In this document: one piece after another, positions 11,959 through 24,849 of the stretch
Layout of the letters: each line of letters opens with the position of its first letter
Position numbering within the stretch: position 1 is the stretch's first letter
DNA from: Folioceros fuciformis
Lineage: Eukaryota > Anthocerotophyta > Anthocerotopsida > Anthocerotales
Assembly: GCA_049999805.1 (NCBI GenBank)
Contig: JBNGIO010006303.1
Coordinates: forward strand, 35,775-99,774
Direction of reading: 5' to 3'
DNA length: 64,000 bases
Notes under the pieces: generated by a model
Told to the model about the DNA's origin: nothing
Database searches by the model: none
What the model saw: the letters and a program-made list of their open reading frames with translations, nothing else
Program-made: the position numbers and the translations under genes

Positions 11959-13970
11959 ATGGCGGCGCTGAGGGCCGGGCCCTGCCCGCCTGCAACTGCG
12001 GTTCCCACGAGTCGAAGTGCCGGAGCTGCGGCTTCTGCTTCGGCCGATCTTCTGCCGTCGTGTCTCAGCTGCCGACCTCTCTGGCAGGGTTCATTGAGCG
12101 CGGCAGCGGCGGATTGCAGGGAAGCCGGGGGCCATGAATGGACTGGGAGCTTCGGCGCTGTCAGCACCGCCAGCTGGTTTGGTAGGACATCGCATGGCCA
12201 CCACACCAACCGGGGCCTGCTTATTGTCGGCAGAGCTGGAGGGTCCAGGCCACCCGCTGGCGCCCGGCGTCCCCGTGTCAACACTCCTCGGAAGCCTTTG
12301 GAAGACAATGGACCGGCTTCTAAGAATGGCGTTCTTATCAATGGAGACATTAGGTGTGTAGTAGCTTGGAAAAATGGCCGACTATGGACATTTGCTGAAT
12401 GGCCTGCAAGCCCGCGTAGAATTTTTGGCTGTGATGGAAGTGTAAGATCACAGGAAACGAGAGTTTCATCAGCAGAGCTTCAACACATTTTGAGAGTAAC
12501 TTCCAGTCAGGGTCGCAGTTCAAAGTCCTTCGGATTCATGAATCGCCTGTTGCTTGTGCAGAGCTCCAGTCGTCAGGCTTTTGGACGAAAAGCAAAACAT
12601 GGTGAATTCTCATTTCTAATCTAATGAGCGGAGAGTTTTTGTCCACTACTTCCTGTTGGACCTACTTCAAAACCTGGAAGAAGCATTGAAAGGTCATCCG
12701 ATTGCAGTGCGATGTCGCTTATGTTTCTTTGTGAAACACAGGTTGGTGTTGTTCCTCTTCAGGAAGCTATGTCAAGATCAAAGGAGGCAGAGCTCGATCT
12801 GGTATGGTCGTTCTCTTGCAGGTCTTTTTTGTCGCTGGAAGGTTGAGACGTGCCTAAACATCGGTGCAAGCGGATGGATAATGAAGGGCGTGTAAGCGTT
12901 TGTTGTAACAGGTGATGATATCTCCCGATGCAGATCCTCCTGTTGTACGCATCATTGATTACAGGTGCTCCACTTTTTCTCAAAGGCCATCTCGTTATGT
13001 TGTTGACTGTTTGTCGTTCACTGAGCGAGGTAACGTTTTGAGCAGTCTTCTGTTCGTGTGTATAAATGAGTCTGCGCTTTTGGTCATTATATGCGGTTTA
13101 CGGCTGTGCAGCAAGTTTAGGTACGAGCAGCAGAAGAAGAAGAAGGACCAGCAGAAGAAGAGTTTAGGTACACTCCTGTGTGGCTAGTGGGACAGCCTAT
13201 GTTTTAGCCAGGAACTTGAAGTATGTTGTCATGACTTGATTATGTGGTGCTTTGTCCAGCAAACCGAGTGGAACTGAAGGAGCTGAAGATGAGGTAACCA
13301 TCCTAATTCATTCATGTTCATGGTTGACAATATGCCTGCTGTGTGTTGACTTCGATTGTGGGTATATATTTCTTTGCAGATACAATATCGACAAGCATGA
13401 TTATGATGTCCGGCTTCGAGCGGCCCAGCGATTCTTAAGGAGTGGCGACAAAGTAACCTTGTTTATCCTAACCCTCCGCCTTCCGTTCGACATTTATTTT
13501 CCCCAGAAAGTAAGCCCGTGACATGTGCTGCAGGTTAAGGTCGTATGTCAATTCAAAGGCCGGGAATTCGAGTTTAAGGATCTTGCTTTCGAATTGTTCC
13601 AACGTTTCCAACAAGACACTGCCGAGGTCGGTATCTCGAGTTTTCCTTGTATGGTGTTCTGCCTCTAAGTGTGTAGCTATGATAAACATTCTTAGCGATG
13701 CAGGTAGGGATAGTGGAGGCGAAGATGACTCTGGAAGGGAGAAGTCTGTCAATGGTCCTGGCTCCCGACAAGGTTGCTCTTCTGAAGAGCACTACCAACA
13801 AAGACAAAGAGAAGGGGAAGGCTGCAAAGACTGACTCGGACTCAGATGGTGAGGACGAAGATGTTGAAGCGTTAAACAACATCGACGACAGCGATGCTGA
13901 CGACGATGAGCCTGTCCATAACGACGCGAAAGACTCCACCACGGAGAAAGAGACGGGAAGTCCCGTCTAA
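11959..13970 (+). CDS. IF3: Chloroplast translation initiation factor IF-3
   Basis: Organellar IF3 binds the small ribosomal subunit, keeps subunits apart and checks the initiator codon. Nine exons (11959-12353, 12562-12601, 12742-12801, 12912-12964, 13112-13167, 13260-13293, 13380-13452, 13534-13626, 13704-13970) join in frame to about 356 residues. The first exon encodes a long Ala/Ser/Arg-rich transit peptide. The mature part starts at [20 protein letters not shown] and includes [19 protein letters not shown], the basic linker [17 protein letters not shown], then [19 protein letters not shown] and [19 protein letters not shown] of the C-domain. After the IF3 core comes an acidic, Ser/Asp/Glu-rich extension of about 60 residues, as in plastid IF3s of plants and Euglena. 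Introns are 50-210 bp. Family call is certain; plastid rather than mitochondrial targeting is inferred from the acidic tail. Confidence 0.95.
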
Positions 13971-14650
13971 GTAATTTTGCCGTATTCTTTTGTAACTCTT
14001 AGCTTCTTTACTTATGTCTTGCGGCCGATGCCAAAGACGTATTGTATCACTGAAGTAAAAACTTGATTGAGACGGAAACACGTAGTTGATGAAAATCTGT
14101 TAGTTCATTCAGTTCAGGACTTGGACGTTCAAAAACGTGGCTTGCAGTACTCAATTCTTGTCATGAGAAGGTGATCGCACATAGTACACCAAAATGCTTT
14201 CTGAGCCGGGACAGGTAAGCCAAAACCAGGATGCCTGCCTCCTGAGCTGGGACGCAGGGGAGCACAGCTACCTGTGCTGCTTGAGGGATGAGGCTCGTGT
14301 TTCCACGCTCTCCACAACAATGGTTTCAGGGACGAGTCTCCTCAAGGATCAGCGACGGCTTCTGAGCTAGAAGGATCATTGACTGTACAGGTGTTTTCAA
14401 GCAGTAATGTAGATGCTGTCAGGGCTTAGCTCCTGGGTCAGGGTGTGTGCTGTTCGGTAATATGAGTTTAAGTTAACAAGTTTTCTGTCAAGTCTCCCTT
14501 CCCGCTTCCCGGAGCTCCGAGAGTAGGACACATCGTTGCCGGTGTTGTGGAGGATTGCCGAACTTGTATCAATTGTGGAGCTGCAGAGCTGCTCCTGATA
14601 GCGCTAACGTAGCTTTTCAATACATTGGCGTCATCGCATGTTTTGGAGTG
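13971..14650. other. Intergenic region, IF3 to PAC2
   Basis: This is the 3' UTR of IF3 followed by the upstream region of the PAC2-like gene. Short open frames on both strands carry no family signature, and no repeat stands out. Confidence 0.4.
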
Positions 14651-15882
14651 ATGAAGTTAATAGCCAGCGACCCTGTAGTTCTGGGCCCTGCACCGACTCT
14701 TGTTGTGGTATTCTTTGAATCCATGTGCGTGGTCATTCGGAGCGATCGATCAAGCTCACAGTCCACTCATGAACTGCAATTGTGTTGTGCGCTGTGTTTG
14801 TTGCAGCCTGCTCTTTCTATTGGGAATGTCGGCCAATTGGGAGCAGATCTCCTGATCCACTCTCTCAAGCTGTCCAGGATTGCATATCTGGACTCTCCAC
14901 TTGTGCTGCCGTGTGTTGGCAATGATCCTTTCAGTCCAGAGGCCGAGGGTAATCTGACAGTGGCACTCGAGGGTAATGCAGTCCGATTCCTTGCCCTCCG
15001 TGATTGTTATTCCGGTCTTGAGGGACATGTCCCATCGCACTAACCGGTGTCTGGGGAACAATGGCAGTGTTCGGGGGCGCAGGTACCCTGAAAGTCGTGC
15101 AGCAACGATCTCCAGTTCTGAAGGTTTACTATCGTCCTTCTTTCAGGAGTTTTCTGTGGTTTGCATCACAGGCACTGAAACCTAGTTGCCGTGTGGAGCA
15201 GGGCAAAATGTTGCAGTTTGCGGAGTCTCTGGCAACTTTGGCAAAGGAAAATGGAGTGAAGGAGGTGATCATCCTGTCCGGCATTGATATGGGCAGACAC
15301 GATCGACGAACGTCGTCGTAAGTGTCCAGTTTGATTTTCATCTGTGTCGTGAGTTGTAGTCTGCTTTTCTGTTTCTGACAGACCGTATGAACAGCTCGCA
15401 GCTGCAGTATATATCAAGTGCAAACGAGGATGGCACGGATGCTCGTTGCGAGCAACTTGGTTGGCGAAAACTGGCAGAGTATTCACCAAATGCTGCTGAG
15501 TGGCGGCTGGACGTTCGTTTGCCTGCTGGTAGTCAAGTTTCTGCGAAACTTATTGACGACCCAACCCATTTTGCGAAAATGCCTTTCAATGCTTTACTCT
15601 GTGCTGCACAGGTGACCACATTTGACAAGGCATCTCCTTCTCCTGTCAACTGCACTCAAGTAAGCACATGACACACGTGTAATTTGGTTGCAGGCACGCG
15701 GGGTGAAGGTGGTGTGTTTACTGATGCCCTGCTCTGAGGGAGATAACACGCCGGATGCATTTGCCTTGGCCGAAGCTGTGACAAGGCTTGCAAGCTTGGA
15801 CACTAAAGCTGCAGGTACGTGCGGAAGAAGCTCTTGGCTCAGACTTGTGGTCTGTGGAGAGGTACCCTTTGCGGACTCATAA
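14651..15882 (+). CDS. PAC2: Proteasome assembly chaperone 2 (PAC2/PSMG2/ADD66-like)
   Basis: PAC2 works with PAC1 to assemble the alpha ring of the 20S proteasome in the cytosol. Exons 14651-14707, 14807-14972, 15083-15123, 15202-15317, 15395-15611 and 15694-15882 join in frame to about 261 residues. Recognisable blocks: LVVPALSIGNVGQLGADLLI, RIAYLDSPLVLPCVGNDPF, VVQQRSPVLKG, KEVIILSGIDMGR, YISSANEDGTDARCEQLGW, MPFNALLCAAQARGVKVVC and CSEGDNTPDAFALAEAVTRL. The acceptor at 15394 was chosen because it alone restores frame. The last ~20 residues do not match the usual plant PAC2 ending (a Trp-x-x-Pro-x-x-Trp...Val-Tyr-Gly tail), so either a final exon is missed near 15815-16000 or the C-terminus has diverged. 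Confidence 0.87.
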
Positions 15883-16225
15883 CTTTGGGTTCTGTTGTGG
15901 GATACAGGATTCGAGAATATCGATTGGCGGATACCAAGCTCGTGGACAACCGTATATGGCCCTCCTCCGGATTCCAGCATCTACTGTTGATATTTGAGCA
16001 CACTGGTATGAGGGCACTATCTAGGAAAGCATGAGGTTTCTCTTAGCAGACTCCCTCAATTTCCCTTCTGTTTTGGGATGCATGATTCGAACGCCTCAAC
16101 TGGTATAACCCTACTTCGTGAACAACCGTCCATGGCCCTCAACTAGACATTAATTTTCACAGTTGACGATACACATTGGTACGAAAAAAGAATTACACTT
16201 CATTTTTGTACATAAAAGATTACAG
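15883..16225. other. Convergent 3' region, PAC2 and SKI3
   Basis: This separates the 3' ends of two convergent genes. It may contain an unrecognised last PAC2 exon: frames at 15800-16030 stay open, but none shows the expected tail. Two similar segments, both holding 'ac..cgt.tatggccctc' type sequence near 15949 and 16126, suggest a small local duplication. Confidence 0.35.
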
Positions 16226-19200
16226 TTACGATCGCAGAGATTTCCAGTAACGGACGCTTGAGGGAGATAAGTGCACGGCATGCTGCAACCAGGATTTGGC
16301 CGTGTGCAATGTCTCCGGTCCATCCACTCCTCCTTTCGAAGCCCCATTTGACTTCTTTGCCAGGAGAGACATTTGGAAATACAATTCTGCTGGCCTGTAC
16401 CCTGTACAACGTAGAGCCTCAGTAACACGAGAAAATCCAGAAAACGACAGCACTAGCGCCTATGGCTGAACTAGAATTACCTGCTGGCCAGCATGACCAC
16501 TCCGCCCGAATATACTTCTCGACTTTCGGGGTTATGCACGAGACGCTCAGGATGGAGCCCCCGGAGCCTGCCTCAGCTTGAGCTAACAGAGCCTGTGCAA
16601 TGGGCAAAGAACATTGGACAGAGGATCTGCGGAGGCTGCGAATCGCTGAAGTCCAGAACTCGGACCCTGCACTAACCTTAGCAAGCTCCACAGCAAGAGC
16701 ACCTGTTGAAAGGAAAGCAAGGACGTGAGTTGCAAAACAAGTAGCCAGAAATAAATACGACTTTTCCGTTACAGTTCAAGAGCAGAAAACACCACTCGAT
16801 TGGAGGATACCATGCAAAAGGTCTAGGACAGAATTGTTTGGACAGAGCTCTAAGGCACTTGCAGCAGCTTTTTCTGCAGAAGTCAAATCCTTTTCCTGAA
16901 GAAATCCCTGTGCCCGAATGAGTTGTAATGCTGCTGACCATACCCTTCTCTCCACTGTATCGATCTTTCGGATGGCATTCTCGCTGGTGGTTATTACAGA
17001 CGGGCTGTCCTGATGTAACCCACACTGTTGCACTATTGATGCCAACACCACCCACCCTAAAGTATCATCTGGATGCATAGATGTAAGCAACATCTTAACC
17101 TCGTTCCCAAGGAGGTTACTGTTCTTCCCGACAGCATGGCATCGAACAAGTTGAAGATCTGCAATACGATTGTCACTTGCTGCAGGTGTTTGCCCTGAAG
17201 CGATTCTTGCAAATTCTACGGCCGTTGCCTCTTGGCCACTCTGCAAAGCACTCTCGGAGGCACATACAAGCAGGTGAATGCGCAAACGATGGTTTGCTTT
17301 ACTGTTTTCAAAGGCTTCAAGCAGCGACAGAGCTGTTTTGCACATTCGCAAAATTGCTCTGCAAAGATTGCAAGGATAACCTAAACCTCTGGCTTGCTGA
17401 AGGGAGTCTGATATCAGATATACATGTGGCAAAATATTCCACGGCTCCCTATGTAACCATCTACATCAGGAAGTGTGTAAGTGACTTCACCCATGACAAA
17501 TTAACTCCAACAAATGAACAAGCACTCTTCTTACCTTTGAAGTTGTATCGAAATTGCAGCTGTTTCAGAATAGCCATGACAAGCTGAGAATGGTGGCAGG
17601 TCCTTTGCTGATCTACAGGAACCACAAGCAAGAGCTGCGGAGGCCAGTGTTTTTATTTCCTCATGCTCAGCAGACGTGCCAGACAAAGGAAATGTTGCAT
17701 GGCAGCATCGAACAGCGAGCTCTGCTGCTTGTCCTGAACTGTTCTCCAGAATTATCCTCCCAAGCTTAGACCTACATGGAACAGGAGAATGAACATAATA
17801 ACTATGCCAACACACAATCTCAAGCATCTCCAAAGACATGCCTTTACGAATGAAACAGCTATGCCTACTCAAACCCTCACAATCTTACCTTAGAAGGGCA
17901 TCATGAGGACGTAGGTGCAAGGTCTTCAGCAATGGTATCGACACAAGCTTATTGTCTCCTTGATAGAGAATCTGTCATAAGATTTTGACAAACTGTTAAT
18001 GGAAACACAGCGGTGCAAGAATGTGACACAGTAAAGCCTAGATATGCAATCCAGACGTAGCCATAAGATTCATAGAAAGAAGCAGCACGTAGCACCATCC
18101 ACAGAGGTATCAACAACTACCTGTCGGCCAACTGCAAGGAGTTCATGGAATTCTGAGGCTCGTTCATCTTCGACGACTTTGGAGCAGAAAGGCAAGAGGC
18201 TTGAAAAGACATGACTTTGACGAGAAGAAATAGCCAAGGCAAGGGCTGTGAAGCAAAAGCTTGCTACAGAATAATCGAGTCGTGAGGCCCTCTGCATCTC
18301 TCTTATAGCTGGTGACGGTCCAAACTTAAAGTACAGCAATCTGCTCATAAGGCTTATCACTGCACGGCCAGTTACAGCATGTTGAATCTTAGACCCTGCT
18401 GCCTGTTGCAGAGTCATAATTGCAACTTCTTTCTGACCACTCCACCACAAGGCCACTGCATATCCACATATTCCTCCAAGATCTGCCGCCAAACTACCTG
18501 TGAGGCAAACATATGCATTTCAGTTCTGCTAATATGTTCAAGACCTGCCAGTTAGTCATTGAAACCAGAAGCAGTTGATGACCTGTTGCAGCTAGCTTTT
18601 CATACTCTTGAACAGCTGCGCTCATCTTTCCGGCCTGAACAACTCAAGACATGCAAGAAACCAGGTCTCAATGGTAAGAGAAAATGAGCTTTTTTAATTA
18701 AACAACAAATATCCCCTAAACACTCACCTTGCAAAGAGCTCGGGATAAGTTGATAGAGACTGCGAAGTGTTCCTGAGAGAAATTGGGCCTCGCCATCCCC
18801 ACTTCTTCAAGTACAGTTCGGCTTGTGCGGAACGACTTGATGGCAGCATGGAAGTCTGACCTGGATTCACAGGCCAGCCCTTTGAGGTTGTGTGCTTCAG
18901 GGCATTGTGGGACCCGCTGAATTACTTGCTCTAATGCTACATACACCTGACATCATCAACGGACAGTCTTCAAGTTAGTTTAACAAGTGCCAGAAATCAA
19001 ATTTAGAACATGGAAGCACAGGACTCTGTGAACCCTAAAGGCTCTTTCAATCAAACCTGCAAGAGGTTCAGTTGCTGAGTATCAGCTGCAAGCTTTGCCA
19101 GACCCAATTGGACACTTGTAGTCTGCATTAGCCAGGAAAGACATCAGATCATACTGCAAAATATGCCACCAGAAGAAGGTAACACCTTCCTCCTCCTGGA

Positions 19201-22200
19201 CTTCAGACAGTCTCTCAGCTTCCTTCAAATTGAAACACGGGGTCCGCTCAGAACTTATGGATCTCACCGGGGAGAGATGGATAGCATACAGACAGTCGGC
19301 CACAGCATCACGAAGTTTGTCCTTGCTGCTGTCACTAGACACGTCAATCATTAGACACATAAAACACAGAACATAGGGCAGACAACGAGTCCCAAACAGC
19401 CCAGTTGAGTGAGCTAACCTTCCCTTCAAGCTGTGAATAAAAGACATCCCAGCCCATGGTAATGAAAGCAGAGGGTCAGAACTCCGTGCACGATCAAATG
19501 CATGTGTTGCAAGCTCTTGATTTCCCTCCATTAAATACAGCTGATACCAGCCGCAAGAGTGAATTAGATAGATGCGGTACATGTCAATGAGTGACTTAAA
19601 GCACTACGCTGAAAACGCAGCCTACCTGTCCAAGAAGAGCCCAAGCCAGGGAATGATCGCCATCAATGCGGAGAGCTTGGATAAGCGCATGTTGTTTCCA
19701 TCTATTGTCATCCATAAGAACACCAAGTGCTATCCAGTAATCTGGATTACCTCCCTCCAGCTGGATGCCTCCACAGACTAAATCGAGCCTGCCAGTCAGC
19801 ACAATCCCGTTGACATCTCAAATGTATCTTCAAGGGCTTATAGTACAGGAAACGCTTCAAAGGGAGCAAGTTTCCTTTGCACCATGTCACGAGGGTGACC
19901 AATTTTAATCTCAAAAGGAAAAACGGAGTATGAGGAGCCCTGGCAGCCAGAGGCTCAGCTTTGCAGAATACGTACATCTTTTCTGAGGCCGAGTCTTCCA
20001 TCCCTTGGAGACGACTTAGACGCTCCAGACACAATCCCAAGTCCACGTACAAGTTGCTCTGAGAGGGACACATGTGCAATGCATGCTGATATGCTCTCTT
20101 GGCATCCCGAGCTGCACCAAGTTGCAGGTTACGCCAAGCCTGGATGCCTCTGAGCAGATTATGCTGTGTTTGTCCTCTGAGACTATGAACGACAGTAGAA
20201 GATTTGATGTCCACAGCTTCACAGTATACAGCCTCTGTATATGTCGTCTGAAAATTTATCACTAGCAAGATTAATAATGTGGTGCTCGTTAGAAGATGGA
20301 GAGCTGTGTGCACAGGAAGTAGAAATGTATTCAGTGCTTGGGAACTACACCTAAACAATACCTTGATATCTCCCAACAGCTTCCACGCTGTCACCAAGTA
20401 ACTAGATGTAGATGCCATTTCTCCTGCAATTGTTCCAGCTTCCTGGGATCGCAAATCCACGTTGTTACCTTGTGAATCCAAACAGATATTCGGAAATGAC
20501 TTCAACGCGTTTCCATCACTAAAGGAACTTGCACCTCTAAAAGAGCAGTGCTCCATGCAAAAGCGCCTAGCCCTAAGCATTCTCGAGATCGCCCAAGAAG
20601 TGCCGCAGCAAGACCACAACGAGCCACTACATGAGTGGGGCACTTTTCCAGTGCAAGGTGGAACATGTCAATTGCCTGGCAGCATGGACGCCTTCACTTT
20701 AGAACAAAATAGTCTAAATACAAAATGAAAGATGAATCAGGATACAAAGCTGGTGCAACCTTGTACTATACCTTTGAGAACATTGAGAGGGCCAATAAAA
20801 TGGCCCCACTCTCCAACAGAGCGAAAAGAGGTGAACAGTTCTCCAGAGCCAGCACTCCACTGTAAGCCTGTGTGACAGGAACCATGTTGAGATCCAGGGA
20901 GCATAGACACAAGGTCAACAACATGATTTCACTGGAGTAGTAAACAAACCTTCAATGCAGCTGTCAGCATTCCCAGCTGCCGGTATGCTAAACCCAAGGC
21001 CTGGATATAAACAGTATAGTGTAAATAATTGTTGTACAAGTACCACAGAAGTTCCCAAGTCAAGAACACAAATAGGTGGCTCCCAGTATATCACCTCCCA
21101 TGACTGCCCATCATGAGGGTAGCCTCTGAGAGCATGTTGTAAACTCGAGGTAGCTCCAGACCAGTCTTTCTGTTGCACCTGCAGACCAACCCACAGCAGA
21201 GCTTCACATCTTGATGCCAAGTGCACACTAAGAAAGCCTCCATGTACTACATCAGCAGCAAACAGCTGCCAAGAATGCAATGAAATGACAGTTTGAACTG
21301 AATACTTCAAAAGCACAACTCAGAGATAGGGAAAAGCAACGCACTTGAACAAAACCACGATGGCGCCAAGCCCAGTATGCACTGGCAGAAAGGTCTGTGA
21401 CAGTATGACAGATCTCTGCAGCTACAGACTCTTGTCCTCTCTCTGAAAGGAGGTCACAGAGTGCTTGCTACACACAAAGTTTCTTGTCAGCGATAGAAAA
21501 TATTTAACAGAGCATTTACTGCTGGTAAGCAGAACCTACCCCCGCTTCTGCATCATCCGCATCAAGCAACACTGCCTTATGATAGCAGCTAATGGCTTGC
21601 TGAGAAGTTTCCTGTACTGCCCGAAAATGATGTCCAAGGTCGCGAAAAACAGCAGCTTGCCCAGGATCCAAAGTAGCTGCTAGCATGAGTTGTTTCAACA
21701 CGATGCTTCTAGAATAACCTAGGGATTCACCTCCCCTACAGTACGCAATGCCCTGGCAATACACGAGACTCCAATTATCAGACAGTCCATTAAGCAAAGG
21801 AAATGGAAATGGAAATGCAGTGCTTAGCGCATAGATAGATCAATCCGTACCAATCGGTGATGGTAGACTGCAACATCAGGGGAAAGTGCCACTGCCTGCT
21901 CCAGGCATCGCACAGCGTCACTCAATTGTCCTTTCTTGTATGATTGCCATCCAAGCTCTGCAATCGCCCAATGGCTGTGAGGATACAAAGACACCACAGA
22001 ACCCAACCTTGACCAAGCCTCTTCCAAGTTTCCTTGTGCTATTGAAACTTTTGCCAATTCCTGGTAACATATATAACCAAATATCATTACTCTGCTATCA
22101 TTTAGTGACAAATCCATTCTTATATTATCTTCTGATAAAGCCAGTGAAGGTATGGGAAGGTGCCAAAGACACTGCTAACTTACCTCCAACGCAGACAAGC

Positions 22201-23739
22201 AAAGTGATTCATCAGATACTGCACGCGCACCCTGCATTCCAAAATAGTGCCGAGCTAAGGTTTAACAAGCGGAAGAGCAGAAAGGAAGAGCCCTCAACAC
22301 TGCTCAGCTGAAAAACGCACCTTGAGCACAGCTTGCAAAGTCTGGTCAGCATCTACGTACAGTTTCAAGGATAAGAATGCACGAGCCAGAATCAGTTTGA
22401 GCCTTAGCTCGACCAAAAGCAGGCTGAGTCCAAAAGTTGCTCGCCAGGATAAAACTGCGCCCAGCCCCTGGTTGATGCATTTGACAGCATCGCCACCTGC
22501 CCCTCGATCCAAGTGGACCACGGCCAAGAGGTGCCACCTGGTTCAGAAGACAGCTCAGCTTAGAGATATTTATCTATATATATATGTCCTATACAAGATT
22601 GAGCTTCGCATTGAAATTTCCGTACCCAGTGACACAGCTGCTTTCTAGCTGGAGGGCTCGCTGCAGGAGCAAAACCTGTTTCTGAAAGTCCCATGTCCTG
22701 CTCCACACACCCTTAATTCAGGAAGGTGCAAAACTTCCCACAGTTCTACATAGCAAAACAAATCAATGAGATTTCGTCCAGACCACCTCGATACACACCT
22801 TTCATGCATTCCCAATGCAATTGCTGCAAGACCACAACCATGCTCCGGATAGAAGTGATGACACCTCTGGCCAAACCATTCAATGCGTGCTATCCGATCC
22901 CCACCTATGTGGGCGAAACCGAGTGCATTGAACACCTCATCGCTCTCATCCTCTTCACATAGTGCCAAGCCAACTTGGAAAGCAAGTTCAGAAGGCCTGA
23001 AATGCGTCATAGCGACGCAATTCTCCAGCAACGCCGATTTTGCCTTCCGCCACTCATCACCACCAACTCCTGCATGCAATACATGGTCAGAAGCAGATTG
23101 CAGCCACCCTACTACACCAGCATGTGGGCAGCCGCAAAAAGACCTTCATACCTTTCAAGGAAACCACCTTCTGAATGAACTGTCTAAGCTCTGCATCGTC
23201 AGGAACAGCCGGACTGCTGCTCACTGGAGCTTCCCCTCCTGACGACTCCCCCGTCCGAAGCGCAGCAAGCTTGACACTAAATGTTTGGAGGAGAATGCCA
23301 TCCGCGGATGCCTCCGACAATTTACATGCTTCTTCCAAAGCCTCCAGCAGTTTGTCCTTCTCTCCCGTCTCCTCATACAGCTCCACCAATCCCTGAAGCG
23401 AGACCAGCACATGAGACGCACAGAATGGCGTTGCACCGCAAAAATTGCCCACTATGGCCATCATCATTCAGCTGAGAAGGAGATAAAACACAAAATGACT
23501 AATCCACTCACCTGCCAGGCGGGTAGCGATGCGGAATTTGTGTCAATCGCCTTGCGGAATGCCTTGTCCGCATGAACGGCCTGCTTCTGGGCCATGAAAG
23601 CTTTCCCAAAGATGATGTAGGCCTCATAGTTGTTGTGGTCCTGCTTGAGCACATGCTTGCAATGACGCCCCACTGCACCATAATCCTGTTTCTCCAAAGC
23701 CTCCTGAGCTGCTTTCAGCCTCCTCTCAACCTCCTCCAT
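16226..23739 (-). CDS. SKI3: Superkiller complex protein 3 (SKI3/TTC37), TPR scaffold
   Basis: SKI3 is the TPR scaffold of the cytosolic Ski complex that feeds mRNA to the exosome for 3'-5' decay. The gene spans ~7.5 kb with many short introns. Exon 1 is 23739-23512 (MEEVERRLKAAQEALEKQDY; first TPR with NNYEAYIIFGKAFMAQKQ). Other blocks seen on the minus strand: GLVELYEETGEKDKLLEALE (23400-23160), NALGFAHIGGDRIARIEWFG (near 22900), HSHWAIAELGWQSYKKGQLS (near 21950), CYHKAVLLDADDAEAG (near 21550), RDAKRAYQHALHMCPSQSNL (near 20070), AIKSFRTSRTVLEEVGMARP (near 18800), a block at 18490-18070 (WWSGQKEVAIMTLQQAAGSK), EAFENSKANHRLRIHLLVCA (near 17300), and a last exon ending LQHAVHLSPSSVRYWKSL at 16226. 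The order and ends match plant SKI3 (about 1,170 residues). Exact internal junctions were not all traced. Confidence 0.88.
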
Positions 23740-24246
23740 GGCGCTTCAAGTTTTGAATATCCAAACCTAAGCCCCCTTCCGTAGGCCAGTACGCATTCAA
23801 CTACAACAACAAGAAGTCCTGTATGTTGATGTCCCGCAAGGGTGCATAAGTCAGCACGAATGTTTGCTAAAGTACCATGTAAACTACTGTGGTAAATAAT
23901 GTAACGTAAAGTTAGCTCTGTGCGTCAAAACTTAGCTCAGTTAGCTTCTGCTAACAGCTATTTACAAGCGAAGTTAGGTTTAGCTGCCTGATAGTTTAAT
24001 GCTCATTTACAAGTGAAACAGCGTGCTCGGCTCTGTTCGCTCGTTTGGGATGTGAATTCTGCAAGCTAGATTGGAATCTAAACTCTGATGGCTAAATTGG
24101 AATGCAAATTCCGTTTGCTAGATTGAAAGCTTCGAAACGACGATCGGTTTGCTATCTCTGTCTGTGGAAGAACCCGAGATCGCAGTGCTTGAAATCGAGG
24201 CAGCATTGCATGAGGACGAGGCTGGTGAAGCGAGAGCAAGCACAGA
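23740..24246. promoter_or_regulatory. Bidirectional promoter region, SKI3 and URM1
   Basis: About 500 bp between divergent genes. From ~23900 to 24120 it is AT-richer, with the recurrent short words 'gttagct', 'ttacaagtga/ttacaagcga' and 'tgctagattg/tggctaaattgg', an imperfect local duplication. No TATA box is obvious. Confidence 0.4.
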
Positions 24247-24849
24247 ATGCATCTCACTGTGGAGTTTGGGTTAGTATCAACGGTGTTCAGTCTAGGGCTT
24301 TTTTGTGCTGCGTTCTTTCTGTTCTCACGCCAGTGGAATTGTTGCAGAGGTGGCTTGGAGCTGCTCTTTGATTCCGTGAAGAAGCACGAGATCGAACTGG
24401 CATGTGAAGGCGAGTCCGCCAAGGTGCGAACCGAGCTCCTGGGGTTTAGCACGCGTTCTTCCTTGATGTGTATCTTTGTGATATGTTGTCCATCCATCTC
24501 AACTGAACTGATGGGTGGGGAACCGCTGCACTCGCTTGTTTCGGCAGGAGATCACGGTGGAGAGCTTGCTGATGTGGATTCGGGATAACCTTCTGAAAGA
24601 AAGACCAGAGATGTTCATGAGAGACAACTCAGTGTGAGCGAGTCGTCTGCCACAGACATGTTTGTTGCCCGTGAAAGGGCTCCCTTGTGACCTAGATGCA
24701 TTGCTCTGATGCTGTTTTCTCTCTGTTGCAGGAGGCCTGGAATATTGGTTCTCATCAACGATTGTGACTGGGAGCTTTGTGGCAACCTTCGCGCACCCTT
24801 GGAGGACAAAGACACGGTTGTTTTTATCTCCACACTACACGGTGGTTAA
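24247..24849 (+). CDS. URM1: Ubiquitin-related modifier 1 (URM1)
   Basis: URM1 is a sulphur carrier for 2-thiolation of wobble uridine in cytosolic tRNAs and also a ubiquitin-like protein tag. Four exons, 24247-24269, 24348-24423, 24548-24633 and 24732-24849, join in frame to exactly 100 residues, the usual URM1 size. Blocks: [80 protein letters not shown], and STLHGG. The C-terminal Gly-Gly required for adenylation and thiocarboxylation is intact. A 23-bp first exon and split codons at three junctions make it easy to miss. All introns are GT-AG, and 78-125 bp long. Confidence 0.97.
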
